NCBI GenBank assembly: GCA_963844055.1
Contig: CAWJMN010000002.1
Location: 1,736,001-1,800,000 of the forward strand
DNA from: CAWJMN01 sp963844055
GTDB lineage: Bacteria > Planctomycetota > Planctomycetia > Pirellulales > Pirellulaceae
Reading direction: 5' to 3'
Length of the DNA stretch: 64,000 nucleotides
Position numbers and translations under genes: made by a program. The notes beneath the pieces are model-generated. The model ran no database searches. It saw nothing but the letters and a program-made list of their open reading frames with translations, and had not been told where the DNA came from. Below are positions 54,025 through 62,202 of the stretch, piece after piece; the stretch's first letter is position 1; each line of letters opens with the position of its first letter.

Positions 54025-54886
54025 ATGCAAACTCAGACGATTCCAAGTATGAAAGATGCCTCCGCAAAATCGGTCGGTCTGCCCAAAGGAACCGAAACGC
54101 AAAAGGTGGCGTTTGTCTCCGGCAATGATCCTGCACCAACGACGCTAGTCGAATTCAAAGAGCCGCGCTTGCCGGGCCGTACTGATTAGCGACACGGCCG
54201 AGCAACTACCTGCCGACTTAACGTTGCTGCTGGTTCCTACCAGCGACCAGGAAGACCCGGAATTAGCCGCCAAGGTTTGGGACTGGGTCGAGCCCGAAAC
54301 TCCCGCCGAATTTCGACAGGGCTTTTTGATCACGCTGCAAGGGGCGCGGGTCATTTGGACACCTGGGCGCGCCGGCATCATTGCCTCGGCCGACCGCATG
54401 GAAACGTTGCGCCGCGCTGTGGTGGACTTCTCCTTTCACGATGGCGAGATCCGTCAGATCGAACAAGTCATTGCCAAGGGGTGGCCCGACCTCGAAGCCG
54501 ACACGCCACTGGCATTCCATTTCGATGGCCAAGCCGCTTCCAAGCGTGAAGAACTGGCCAAGCGATTTGAGCAAGTGATTGCCCTGCGCACCAAGTTGGT
54601 GCGGATCAATCCGGTCATTCATCGCCCTTCGATCCATCCACCCACGCTGGCAGGCCAACTGGGCGAACGCCTTAAAGAGCGGACACGACTTGCCGAGCGC
54701 ATCGAGTTCGTCGCGGAGCAGATCGAAGTCTTTGAGCGCATCTATGAAATGTGCGGCCAACGTTCTAGCGAATTCGTTTTCTCGCGCAAGGAGCAAACGC
54801 TAGAGTGGTTGATCATCATCCTCTTGGCGGTCGAGACGGTTATTTTGCTTGTCGATCTGATGTCCAGGCAGCAACAAGGGGTTTAG
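54025..54886 (+). CDS. Coiled-coil protein with C-terminal TM helix, frameshifted; possibly DUF155/RMD1-like
   Basis: The ATG at 54025 opens a frame of 54 codons that stops at 54187-54189, while a second frame open from about 54149 continues to 54886. Dropping one G from GGG at 54174-54176 joins them (VEFKEPRLP, then AVLISDTAEQLPADLTLLLV), giving 286 residues. The protein has an N-terminal alpha/beta part with FSFHDGEIRQIEQVIAKGWPDLE, a charged coiled coil (about 190-260), and one C-terminal TM helix (WLIIILLAVETVILLVDLM). The layout recalls DUF155/RMD1 proteins, but this is uncertain. It is 3 bases from the acyltransferase start, so the three genes form one operon. Confidence 0.65.
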
Positions 54887-54889
54887 GAC

Positions 54890-55972
54890 GTGCGTTTTAC
54901 TTCGATCGACATCCTTCGCACCTGCGCGATTGTTCTGATGGTGCAGGTCCACTTTGTCGAGAATCTATCCGGCGTCATCAACGCGATCCCCAGTGGCTTT
55001 GGAGCGTCGCTATTCACGTTCCTGTCCGGCGTGAGCTATCGGCTGTGGCTTAATGGGCAAGAAGCACGCGGCCGAAAAGATGTAGAAATCAGCAAGGTGA
55101 CAATCCGTCGCGGCTTGTTCTTAATCGGGACGGGCTTTGCCTTCAATATCTTGGTTTGGCTGCCAGAAGACACCTTCAACTGGGACGTTCTCACTTTCAT
55201 TGGCGCCGCCATGATGTTTTTGAACGTGGCGCGAAAGCTTCCCACTAGTGCATTGGTTGCCATTTGTTTGCTTGTGTATGCAGTCAGTCCGCCGCTGCGT
55301 GTTTTGTCTGACTATTCCGAGTACTGGACGAACTCGTACTTTGAATGCGACATGACGCTAACCGACATTACGCTGGGCTTCTTCGTGAACGGCTTCTTTC
55401 CGATCTTTCCTTGGATCATCTACCCGATCACCGGTTTTGCCTTGGCGACGCAGCTGTTTCCTGAAACCAAGCGTGCCCCGGGAACCCTCGCTCGGATGCA
55501 GCTTGTGGGCTTAGGCCTGATTGCCTTCTCCCTGGCGCTATTGTTTGCAAAGTCCTACACCTCGACTGCCGTACAGTCGGTATGGTTAACAGGCTGGACC
55601 ATGTTTCCTGCTTCGGCCACCTATGTGCCAGGAACGCTGGGCTTTGCGATTACGGCCTTCACGTTTTTACATCGCTGGATCGACAGCTCTCCCGTTTGGT
55701 CGAAGGGAGTCATTGCCAAAGTGGCTTCGACGTTCAGCACGCATTCTTTCACCGTCTATATCCTGCACCATGTGGTCCACCTGTGGCCCCTTTGGGTTTA
55801 CGCGGTCTATACCGGCAAAGATGCTACCGAGTACTGGCAAAAAGCGATGACTGCTGGCCAAGCTTGGCCGCTGGCGTTTGGGTTTTTGCTGGCTTGCTAC
55901 TTCGTTCTGGTCTGGATGGAGCGAACAAAAAAGCCCGGCATGGAAACCGTGATGCGCTGGGTCTGCGATTAG
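54890..55972 (+). CDS. DUF1624/HGSNAT-type membrane acyltransferase, paralogue
   Basis: This 360-residue polytopic membrane protein is closely similar over its full length to the protein at 1972-3063 (for example SIDILRT, FLSGVSYRLWLN, IRRGLFLIGTGFAFNI, WLPEDTFNWDVLTF and the ending MRWVCD). The GTG start at 54890 lies 3 bases after the previous stop and AAGGGG precedes it. H21 is conserved. It is in an operon with an FAD oxidoreductase, so the substrate may be an oxidised, glycosylated or lipid-linked metabolite; this is inference. Confidence 0.78.
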   Translation: MRFTSIDILRTCAIVLMVQVHFVENLSGVINAIPSGFGASLFTFLSGVSYRLWLNGQEARGRKDVEISKVTIRRGLFLIGTGFAFNILVWLPEDTFNWDVLTFIGAAMMFLNVARKLPTSALVAICLLVYAVSPPLRVLSDYSEYWTNSYFECDMTLTDITLGFFVNGFFPIFPWIIYPITGFALATQLFPETKRAPGTLARMQLVGLGLIAFSLALLFAKSYTSTAVQSVWLTGWTMFPASATYVPGTLGFAITAFTFLHRWIDSSPVWSKGVIAKVASTFSTHSFTVYILHHVVHLWPLWVYAVYTGKDATEYWQKAMTAGQAWPLAFGFLLACYFVLVWMERTKKPGMETVMRWVCD

Positions 55973-56090
55973 TGGAAACGAAGGAGCGTCACCAAAAGCA
56001 ACGCTATTACTTCACCCGTCGTTCCTTGAGCGTCTATACTAACGCAAGCCATTGCCGATAGTGACGCACGTTACTCAAGGAACAACAGCG

Positions 56091-57383
56091 ATGCCAAGCA
56101 GCGGGGCCGATCCAGCACCTCAAGTTCCGTTTGAACTTTTAAGCGATGCCGAAGCCTGGCAGAAAATGCCAAGCGCAACTACAGGTGGCGGCCAACCACT
56201 GCCGAGCGCAATCAAAGTTTTGGCCGGCTATGCACCACGGACGGCAGCGGCCCTTCTTACGCTAGATGAAGTGCAGCGGAACCGCAGCCCACTCGCCCCT
56301 GTCCTCCGAGCCAAAATGCGCTGGGTGATCGCCCACGCCAATCATTGCCCGTACAGCATGGCGTATGCCGCCTTCGATGGCCAAAGGCACGGTGCTAGGC
56401 CAGAAGAGTTTGCATCCCTTGCCGAGGGACCTGCGTCTTGGCCTGAAGCAGATCGCGCAGCACTCCAGTTCGCCTGGCAGTTGACGGTCGATGCCCCCGA
56501 AGCAACCGATGAACAGTTTGCGGCACTGGTTGCCAAGTACGGTCCTCAGCAAGTCGCCGCGATGGTGCTGCTGGCCGCGTACGGCAATTTTCAAGATCGG
56601 CTGGCGCTGGCTCTGCGGCTTCCGCTTGAACCAAACGGGCCGCTCGCGCCCCTGGTTGTGAAGTTTGCGGCCGATCCCAAACAGCTCGAGTTCCCGCCGC
56701 ATGGAAAATCTCAGCCGGCCCAGCCACTCGCTGAAAACTTACAACCCACTTCCATCCCCGAAGGTTGGAGCGAGCTAAGCTACGACGTCCTGCAACAGCG
56801 ACTCGAAAAGCAGAGACAGCGTCAAGCGCGATTGCCCGTTCCCACCTGGGACGAGGTCAAGGCCAAGCTTCCCCCCGAGTACCCCGCGAATCAGCCGCTC
56901 GAAATTGTGTGGATGCTGATTTGTTTGGGCTACATTCCCGAACTTGCCATCCCTTGGAGCGCGATGACCCGCACCTTTTGGGGCGAGTCGCAGCAAGATC
57001 GCATCTTTGAAGAGAGTCTCTTCTGGATTCAAACCCGCACGATCCGCTGCAACTATTGCATGGGGCATTGCGAGATGCTGTTCGAAATCGCCGGGCTCGA
57101 CAAAGAAGCAACCGATGATCGCATCCGCCGATTGGCCAGCGGTGACTGGTCGTCTTTCCTGCCGCACGAGCAAGTGGCCTACGCCTTTGCTCGCAAGTTG
57201 ACCGCCACTCCTTGGCTGATCGACGACGAAGACTTGGCTGCCTTGCGCCGTGAGCTAGGCGAGCAATCTGCCTTTTTTACGGTCTATTGGCTCTGCCGTG
57301 GCCTTTATATGACACGCATTTCCGACGGCTTCCAACTGCCGCTCGAGCGTGACAATGTTTTCATGGCCCTGTTTGGCTCATGA
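56091..57383 (+). CDS. Double carboxymuconolactone decarboxylase (AhpD-like) protein
   Basis: This 430-residue protein has two CMD/AhpD-like all-helical domains. The first (about residues 50-175) has CPYSMAYA, where the second cysteine of the CxxC is replaced by serine (C86, S89). The second (about 265-425) has CNYCMGHCEM with an intact CxxCxxxC and histidine (C320, C323, H326, C327), as in AhpD-type peroxidases. Only the second domain can therefore form the redox disulfide. A proline-rich linker joins them. An in-frame start at 56052 is less likely because the composition before 56091 is poor. Confidence 0.8.
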   Translation: MPSSGADPAPQVPFELLSDAEAWQKMPSATTGGGQPLPSAIKVLAGYAPRTAAALLTLDEVQRNRSPLAPVLRAKMRWVIAHANHCPYSMAYAAFDGQRHGARPEEFASLAEGPASWPEADRAALQFAWQLTVDAPEATDEQFAALVAKYGPQQVAAMVLLAAYGNFQDRLALALRLPLEPNGPLAPLVVKFAADPKQLEFPPHGKSQPAQPLAENLQPTSIPEGWSELSYDVLQQRLEKQRQRQARLPVPTWDEVKAKLPPEYPANQPLEIVWMLICLGYIPELAIPWSAMTRTFWGESQQDRIFEESLFWIQTRTIRCNYCMGHCEMLFEIAGLDKEATDDRIRRLASGDWSSFLPHEQVAYAFARKLTATPWLIDDEDLAALRRELGEQSAFFTVYWLCRGLYMTRISDGFQLPLERDNVFMALFGS

Positions 57384-57404
57384 TCCATCAAGAGGCAGCG
57401 GTTA

Positions 57405-58583
57405 TTAGCTCTTGGAAAGTTCGCCGCTCACACTGAGGCGGTGCAGATGATGCGTGAAGGCAATCGCGCTCGCCAAACGGCGCCCTGCTCGGCCCGGATG
57501 TTGTACGCTCGGGATGGGAACATTCCAGGCGTTCAATTGCTCTTCCAGCGACTGATGTCGTGGCGCGTTTTTAAGCTCGACCGATTTCAGCACCAAGCAG
57601 GGTGTATCACTGCGATCCAGATAAGTAAACAGGTTCGCCGTGCTGGGATTGTAAACCACCACAATATCGTCCGGCCGTTTAAATTCGCTCCAGGCCTGCT
57701 GTACCTGCGTCAGGTTCTGTGCTGCCGTAAAGTGGTCCCGTGAAAGGTCCAAGTGATTCAGGAATGAATCGGTAAGTGGCACTTCGGGCTCAATTGCGCT
57801 GGTAAAACGATCGCCCGTTCCCAGCCGTTCTGCTACCCAAAAGACCGGCGGCCTACGAACCCGCTTGTCGCCCCGCTGCCCCGCTGCCGATTCGCCATAA
57901 GCCACCACGATGTTGGCCAGATTATGAAACAGCACAAACGGAATATTGCCTGCCACCGGCGTCCGGCGAGAATTGTGATGCCAGCGAGAGGCTGCCTTCG
58001 GATGGGCCAGTTGCCGTTCGACCATTTCGTCAAACGCCTGCAACAGCCGATCGAGCCCATCGGTCTGGGGCTCTAAAGCACACAGCGCCGCGACCGTTGC
58101 TTCGACGGTGGAAAGGGAAGCCAGCGTGGGCTCACGGCGGATGCGATAACGGCTTGGGGCGACCGGCGCCAATTGATAACGGGGCAAATGTTGCAGCTCG
58201 GGAATGTCTCGCAAAAAAGTCTTGGTATGGTGCCAAGTCCCATCGAGCACAACGAGCTGCTGTGGCTTTTCTGCTTCGGAAAGATTTTCCAGCAGCTTGG
58301 CCCCGGGGCCAGGATAGAGCAGTCCCACACCTGGCTTAAAGTGAAACGGTTTGGTCGCTTGCCTCGTGTGCGTGATCAGCAACTGCGAGTTCTGCAGTGC
58401 CTTATGCACGATGCGGGCCGTATTGAACGCGTGAAAGCGTTCGCGGCGATGCTGCAAGATCAGGACTTCGGTTTGATTTTCGACCTTAGGTATCGCCGCG
58501 CAAAAGCAATCTCCCTTGGGACGATAACAATCGTAACAACGGTCACGATAGGAAGCTTCGAGCGTGGTCGTTTCCGGTTGCAG
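57405..58583 (-). CDS. DTW-domain protein (TapT/TrmU-like aminocarboxypropyltransferase family) with CTG start
   Basis: DTW proteins transfer a 3-amino-3-carboxypropyl group to uridine in tRNA. The zinc-site cysteines C16, C19, C26 and C28 (CYDCYRPKGDCFC) and the DGTW motif (D114 to W117) are present, but there is no ATG, GTG or TTG upstream of the cysteine cluster: an in-frame TAA lies 17 codons before the CTG at 58583. That CTG has AGGA 9 bases upstream. A TTG at 58457 would delete the zinc site and is rejected. A non-standard start or an upstream indel must apply. Beyond about residue 230 is an unrelated 160-residue C-terminal extension. Confidence 0.75.
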   Translation of the reverse strand: MQPETTTLEASYRDRCYDCYRPKGDCFCAAIPKVENQTEVLILQHRRERFHAFNTARIVHKALQNSQLLITHTRQATKPFHFKPGVGLLYPGPGAKLLENLSEAEKPQQLVVLDGTWHHTKTFLRDIPELQHLPRYQLAPVAPSRYRIRREPTLASLSTVEATVAALCALEPQTDGLDRLLQAFDEMVERQLAHPKAASRWHHNSRRTPVAGNIPFVLFHNLANIVVAYGESAAGQRGDKRVRRPPVFWVAERLGTGDRFTSAIEPEVPLTDSFLNHLDLSRDHFTAAQNLTQVQQAWSEFKRPDDIVVVYNPSTANLFTYLDRSDTPCLVLKSVELKNAPRHQSLEEQLNAWNVPIPSVQHPGRAGRRLASAIAFTHHLHRLSVSGELSKS

Positions 58584-58625
58584 CGGGCGAATTCCTGAGA
58601 AAGGCGTTTACGTGGCAGAACCTGC

Positions 58626-58631
58626 CTGCAT
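58626..58631 (-). promoter_or_regulatory. -10 element of the DTW-domain gene
   Basis: A perfect TATAAT on the minus strand is followed about 7 bases later by a likely transcript start near 58619. That leaves a leader of about 36 bases to the CTG at 58583, and excludes any start further upstream. No clear -35 is seen. Confidence 0.55.
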
Positions 58632-59016
58632 TATAGCGAACGATGCCAAATGGATTTGCCGCCAAAAATCGGCCCGCAATGGGCCGTTTTGCCTCGGCCA
58701 GCCAGCGATTGGGTGTGGGCACCGCTTGCGAGCACCACACGGACTGAAGGCCATCTTATAACGATTGCCAATTAAAATTCGCCGGGTGTATTCCGAACAG
58801 GCAGCAAACTCAACCACTTTACCCTCCACTTAACGCATTCATAGGGTTGCTGAGCGACTGAAATGGATTGAACGGTCACAGCAGCAAGGGTCGATTGTTC
58901 CTGTAGTTCGACCTGCCGGCGTGTTCATTCCTTTCCGAACAGCACGCCACCTGCTTATCTCGGCTTCTCGAAATCTGACTCGCTTTTCCTCCGCCTTTTA
59001 GAGCAACGGTGTAGCC
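58632..59016. other. Divergent intergenic region, no gene seen
   Basis: About 385 bases lie between the DTW gene and the outer-membrane factor gene. Short open frames are present on both strands but none is credible. No strong palindrome is visible. Confidence 0.45.
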
Positions 59017-60570
59017 ATGCGCGCATTGAACGCAATGGTTTGCTTTCCCTCGGTAAAATCACGCGGCTTTTGGGCCGTGTTGGCGGCGCTGTTTTGCGTC
59101 ACCCTTTCTGTGGGTTGCAAAGTAGGCCCCGAATATGGCAAACCCGATGCCCCATTTGGCAATGACTGGATCGATGGAGAAAACCCACGGCTGGTCGGAC
59201 AACTCGAAGATCCCAAATCGTGGTGGGTCGTCTTTGGTGATCAACAACTCAACGCCCTCGTCGAGCGCGCGGCCAGCGACAACCTAACCCTCAAAGAAGC
59301 GGGGATGCGCGTCGCCGAAGCCCGCTATCAGCGCCGCATCACGGCGGGAAGCCTCTTCCCACAACAGCAGTCCGCCTACGGACAACACAACTACCGCCAA
59401 CTTAGCCAGAACAACGCGAACTTCTTCCCTGGACTTGCGCTGCGTGAGTTTGATCAAGTCGCCCTAGGCATGGATGCCGCGTGGGAACTGGACTTTTGGG
59501 GCCGGTTCCGTCGCTCCGTCGAAGCTGCCGATGCAGAGCTGAACTCGTCGATCGAACGCTTCGATGATGCGATGGTAGTGCTCCTGGCGGAAGTAGCCTC
59601 GACCTACATCGAGATTCGAACGCTGGAACGCCGCTTGGCTTATGCTCGCGAAAACTTAGACATCCAGCGTGGTACGCTCGAACTGGTCACGCGAAAGTTT
59701 GAAGGAGGAGCGGTATCGGAACTGGATGTTGCTCAGTCCAACGTTAACGTCAAGCAAACCGAAGCAGCCATTCCAGCACTAGAAATCGCACATCGCCAAG
59801 CCTGCAATCGTTTGTGCACGCTGATGGGGATGCCCCCAGTTGATCTCGATCAAATCCTAGGGCGAACCGGTGTCATTCCGCTTCCGCCAGAGCAAGTGGC
59901 GCTGGGCGTGCCTGCCGACCTGCTTCGCCAACGGCCCGACGTCCGCCGAATCGAGCGACAATTGGCCGCTCAAAGTGCCCGCATCGGTGTGGCCAAGTCG
60001 GAATTTTATCCGCACATCAGCATCACCGGCGCGATTGGCGTCGAGTCCAAGTTTGGCAGCACGCTCTTTGAAAAAGGAAGCGTCGCCGGATACGCCGGAC
60101 CCTCCTTCCGCTGGAACGTGCTGAACTATGGCCGTATCAAAAACAATGTGCTGTTGCAAGATGCAGCCTTTCAGCGTCTTGCTTACACCTACCAAAACTC
60201 GGTGCTAGAAGCGAACCGCCAGGTCGAAGACGCACTCGTCAGCTTTATTAAGACGCACGACCGGATTGCATCGCTGGAAGAAGGAGTCGCATCGGCCATC
60301 AAAACCGTAACGATCTCGGAGGTGCAATACCGCGAAGGAGCGATCGACTTCAACCGCGTGTTCCTCTTGCAGACAGAAAAGGTCCGTCAACAAGATCAGT
60401 TGGCCATTGCTCAAGGTGAATTGGCTCGCAGCTTGGTAGCGGTTTACAAGGGGCTTGGCGGCGGCTGGCAGATTCGTTTGTCGGAAGGCCCGCTTCCCAC
60501 CACGGGTTTGGTTCCACTGCCACCACCTGAACCTCAACCGGCCGTACCAATGCCGCTCCCTGCGAAGTAA
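59017..60570 (+). CDS. NodT-type RND outer-membrane lipoprotein (TolC family)
   Basis: This 517-residue outer-membrane factor of the NodT/TolC family forms a trimeric channel for efflux. It has a lipoprotein signal with LSVGC (lipidated C34) followed by KVGPEY, the typical mature start. Two repeats of the coiled-coil/beta-barrel fold follow (for example LDFWGRFRRSVEAADAELN and EQVALGVPADLLRQRPDVRRIERQLAAQSARIGVAKSEFYP). The 'GxPADLLxxRPDVR' motif is a family hallmark. No RND pump or adaptor is next to it; the HlyD proteins at 46.4-52.0 kb are possible partners but on the other strand and 7 kb away. Confidence 0.92.
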   Translation: MRALNAMVCFPSVKSRGFWAVLAALFCVTLSVGCKVGPEYGKPDAPFGNDWIDGENPRLVGQLEDPKSWWVVFGDQQLNALVERAASDNLTLKEAGMRVAEARYQRRITAGSLFPQQQSAYGQHNYRQLSQNNANFFPGLALREFDQVALGMDAAWELDFWGRFRRSVEAADAELNSSIERFDDAMVVLLAEVASTYIEIRTLERRLAYARENLDIQRGTLELVTRKFEGGAVSELDVAQSNVNVKQTEAAIPALEIAHRQACNRLCTLMGMPPVDLDQILGRTGVIPLPPEQVALGVPADLLRQRPDVRRIERQLAAQSARIGVAKSEFYPHISITGAIGVESKFGSTLFEKGSVAGYAGPSFRWNVLNYGRIKNNVLLQDAAFQRLAYTYQNSVLEANRQVEDALVSFIKTHDRIASLEEGVASAIKTVTISEVQYREGAIDFNRVFLLQTEKVRQQDQLAIAQGELARSLVAVYKGLGGGWQIRLSEGPLPTTGLVPLPPPEPQPAVPMPLPAK

Positions 60571-60626
60571 ACCAACCGGCAAGCAGTACAAGCCCTCCAT
60601 GCGTTGATGACTGGGGATGCAATACC

Positions 60627-61010
60627 ATGAAAACCTCTCCCACCTTTTTCAAACACAAAGCAAACCGACGGCCCCTCGTGGCGCTCGGCTTGCTAATGCT
60701 TTGGGGATGCATCCTTTGCGTTGGCACCGCCTCGGCAGCCGACTGGACCCAGATGCTGCTTGGAAAAAAGACGCTCGGCTCCAACAGCCCTTGTTTTCCT
60801 GGCTGTCCCAAGTGTGATGACTATTGTCCCAAGCCGCTGGTCTGTACACCCCGGGTTTGCACGAACTGCCCCGAGCCGTATTGCGCCAAGCCGCTCCCCT
60901 GCGTGACAGGCCCCAAGAGTTGTTTGCCCGGCTGCTATAGCCCCAAGCCCCTACCCCCGTTTTGCGATCCCAAATGCCCGCCCCACTGGTCCCCTGTCGG
61001 CGGGCGCTAA
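60627..61010 (+). CDS. Cysteine/proline-rich secreted protein
   Basis: This 127-residue protein has a signal peptide (hydrophobic core about residues 16-36, cleavage after TASA). The mature part of about 90 residues contains some 18 cysteines and many prolines in irregular CPK, CxPxP and KPLP units (for example CPKCDDYCPKPLVC, YCAKPLPC, CYSPKPLPPFC). It resembles the low-complexity cysteine-rich exported proteins found in planctomycetes, which may cross-link in the cell wall. It lies 56 bases after the outer-membrane factor gene in the same direction. Confidence 0.75.
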   Translation: MKTSPTFFKHKANRRPLVALGLLMLWGCILCVGTASAADWTQMLLGKKTLGSNSPCFPGCPKCDDYCPKPLVCTPRVCTNCPEPYCAKPLPCVTGPKSCLPGCYSPKPLPPFCDPKCPPHWSPVGGR

Positions 61011-61227
61011 GATCTTGAAACATCGGCCGATCCTTTGGGGGGAAGAATCGGTGCGAACAGCCCTCCATGTGCGAAGAATTGCCCACTATATCGGCGCGAA
61101 CCTGCCTGATTCGGTGATCAGGAGAATTGACATGACTGCGTTCCACAACCAGACTGATCTACTTGATGCCGCCTAACGGCCCTTGCCTATGCGAACACCT
61201 CCCGAGCCAACTGCCAGGATTAGCAAC

Positions 61228-62187
61228 ATGATGGGTTTGTTATGTAGGACCAACCTTTTCGGTGTTCGTCTGCGCTCTGCTTGGTTTGCGGGTGCGCTCG
61301 CGGTGGCAGCCGGTTGGTGCCAACTGTCGCCAGCGCGCGACATCTATGTCGACAACCTCGGTGGTGATGATCGCAGCACCGGTCGTTCGCTTGATTCAAC
61401 CGGCATGGGAACAGGTCCCGTACGAACCATCGCCAAGGCTTTGCGCCTTTGCATGCCCGGCGACAGCATCGTCTTGGCGGCACATCCCGATGAGCCCTAT
61501 CGCGAGACTATCACACTTTCCGGGCGCTATCATAGCGGCACCAGCGAAAGCCCCGTTCGGATTGTTGGCAACGGCGCCGTACTGGATGGACTGGCTCCAG
61601 TCGTCAGTGCTCCTTGGGAAGTCGCCGGCAAAGATCTGTACGCCGTTACACCTCGGCTCGTCAATCCACAAACCGTTTTCTTTGGCGAAACACAAGCGCC
61701 GCGCCCCCTATCTTCCAAAGAGGTCTCCGCAGGCAAAGACCCTGCTGCGGGACAATGGTTCCTTCAGCGTGGCCAAATCTTTTTGAAGTGTGCGGCCCAT
61801 GGCAGCCCTGAACTGTACCGCCCTCAAATCGCCAATCTGACCGTGGGGGTCACGCTGGTCGATGTCCACGATGTCGAGATTTTGGATCTGACCGTGCGTG
61901 GCTTTCAAATCGATGGGATCAACGCCCATGACAACGTCACGCGAACCAACCTCACCCGAGTGACCGCCATCGGTTGCGGCCGCAGCGGCATTAGCATCGG
62001 CGGTGCCTCACGCGTATTGGTTGACAGCTGCAAATGCAGCGACAACCTCGAGGCCCAGCTGCGCATGGAAGGCTTCTGCGAAGTGCAACTGTTCGATAAC
62101 ACGTTTGGCGGCGACGCCAAGACTGCCATCCAGAAAAACGGCGGCAAGATCGTCGAACCTGAACAGGAAGCAGACGCTGCTAAGTAG
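61228..62187 (+). CDS. Secreted right-handed beta-helix (pectate-lyase-like) protein
   Basis: This 319-residue protein has a signal peptide (hydrophobic part about residues 15-30). The N-terminal RDIYVDNLGGDDRSTGRSLDS region is the usual cap start of planctomycete beta-helix proteins. Repeats with 'LxVxxVxVxxFxxxGIxxxxxxN' spacing follow (LVDVHDVEILDLTVRGFQIDGINAHDNVTRTNL, GRSGISIGGASRVLVDSC), typical of a polysaccharide-acting or adhesive helix. No catalytic site can be assigned. The ATG at 61228 has AGGA 8 bases upstream; a TTG at 61183 would give a weaker signal. Confidence 0.78.
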   Translation: MMGLLCRTNLFGVRLRSAWFAGALAVAAGWCQLSPARDIYVDNLGGDDRSTGRSLDSTGMGTGPVRTIAKALRLCMPGDSIVLAAHPDEPYRETITLSGRYHSGTSESPVRIVGNGAVLDGLAPVVSAPWEVAGKDLYAVTPRLVNPQTVFFGETQAPRPLSSKEVSAGKDPAAGQWFLQRGQIFLKCAAHGSPELYRPQIANLTVGVTLVDVHDVEILDLTVRGFQIDGINAHDNVTRTNLTRVTAIGCGRSGISIGGASRVLVDSCKCSDNLEAQLRMEGFCEVQLFDNTFGGDAKTAIQKNGGKIVEPEQEADAAK

Positions 62188-62202
62188 CGATAAAGCCTGT
62201 AA

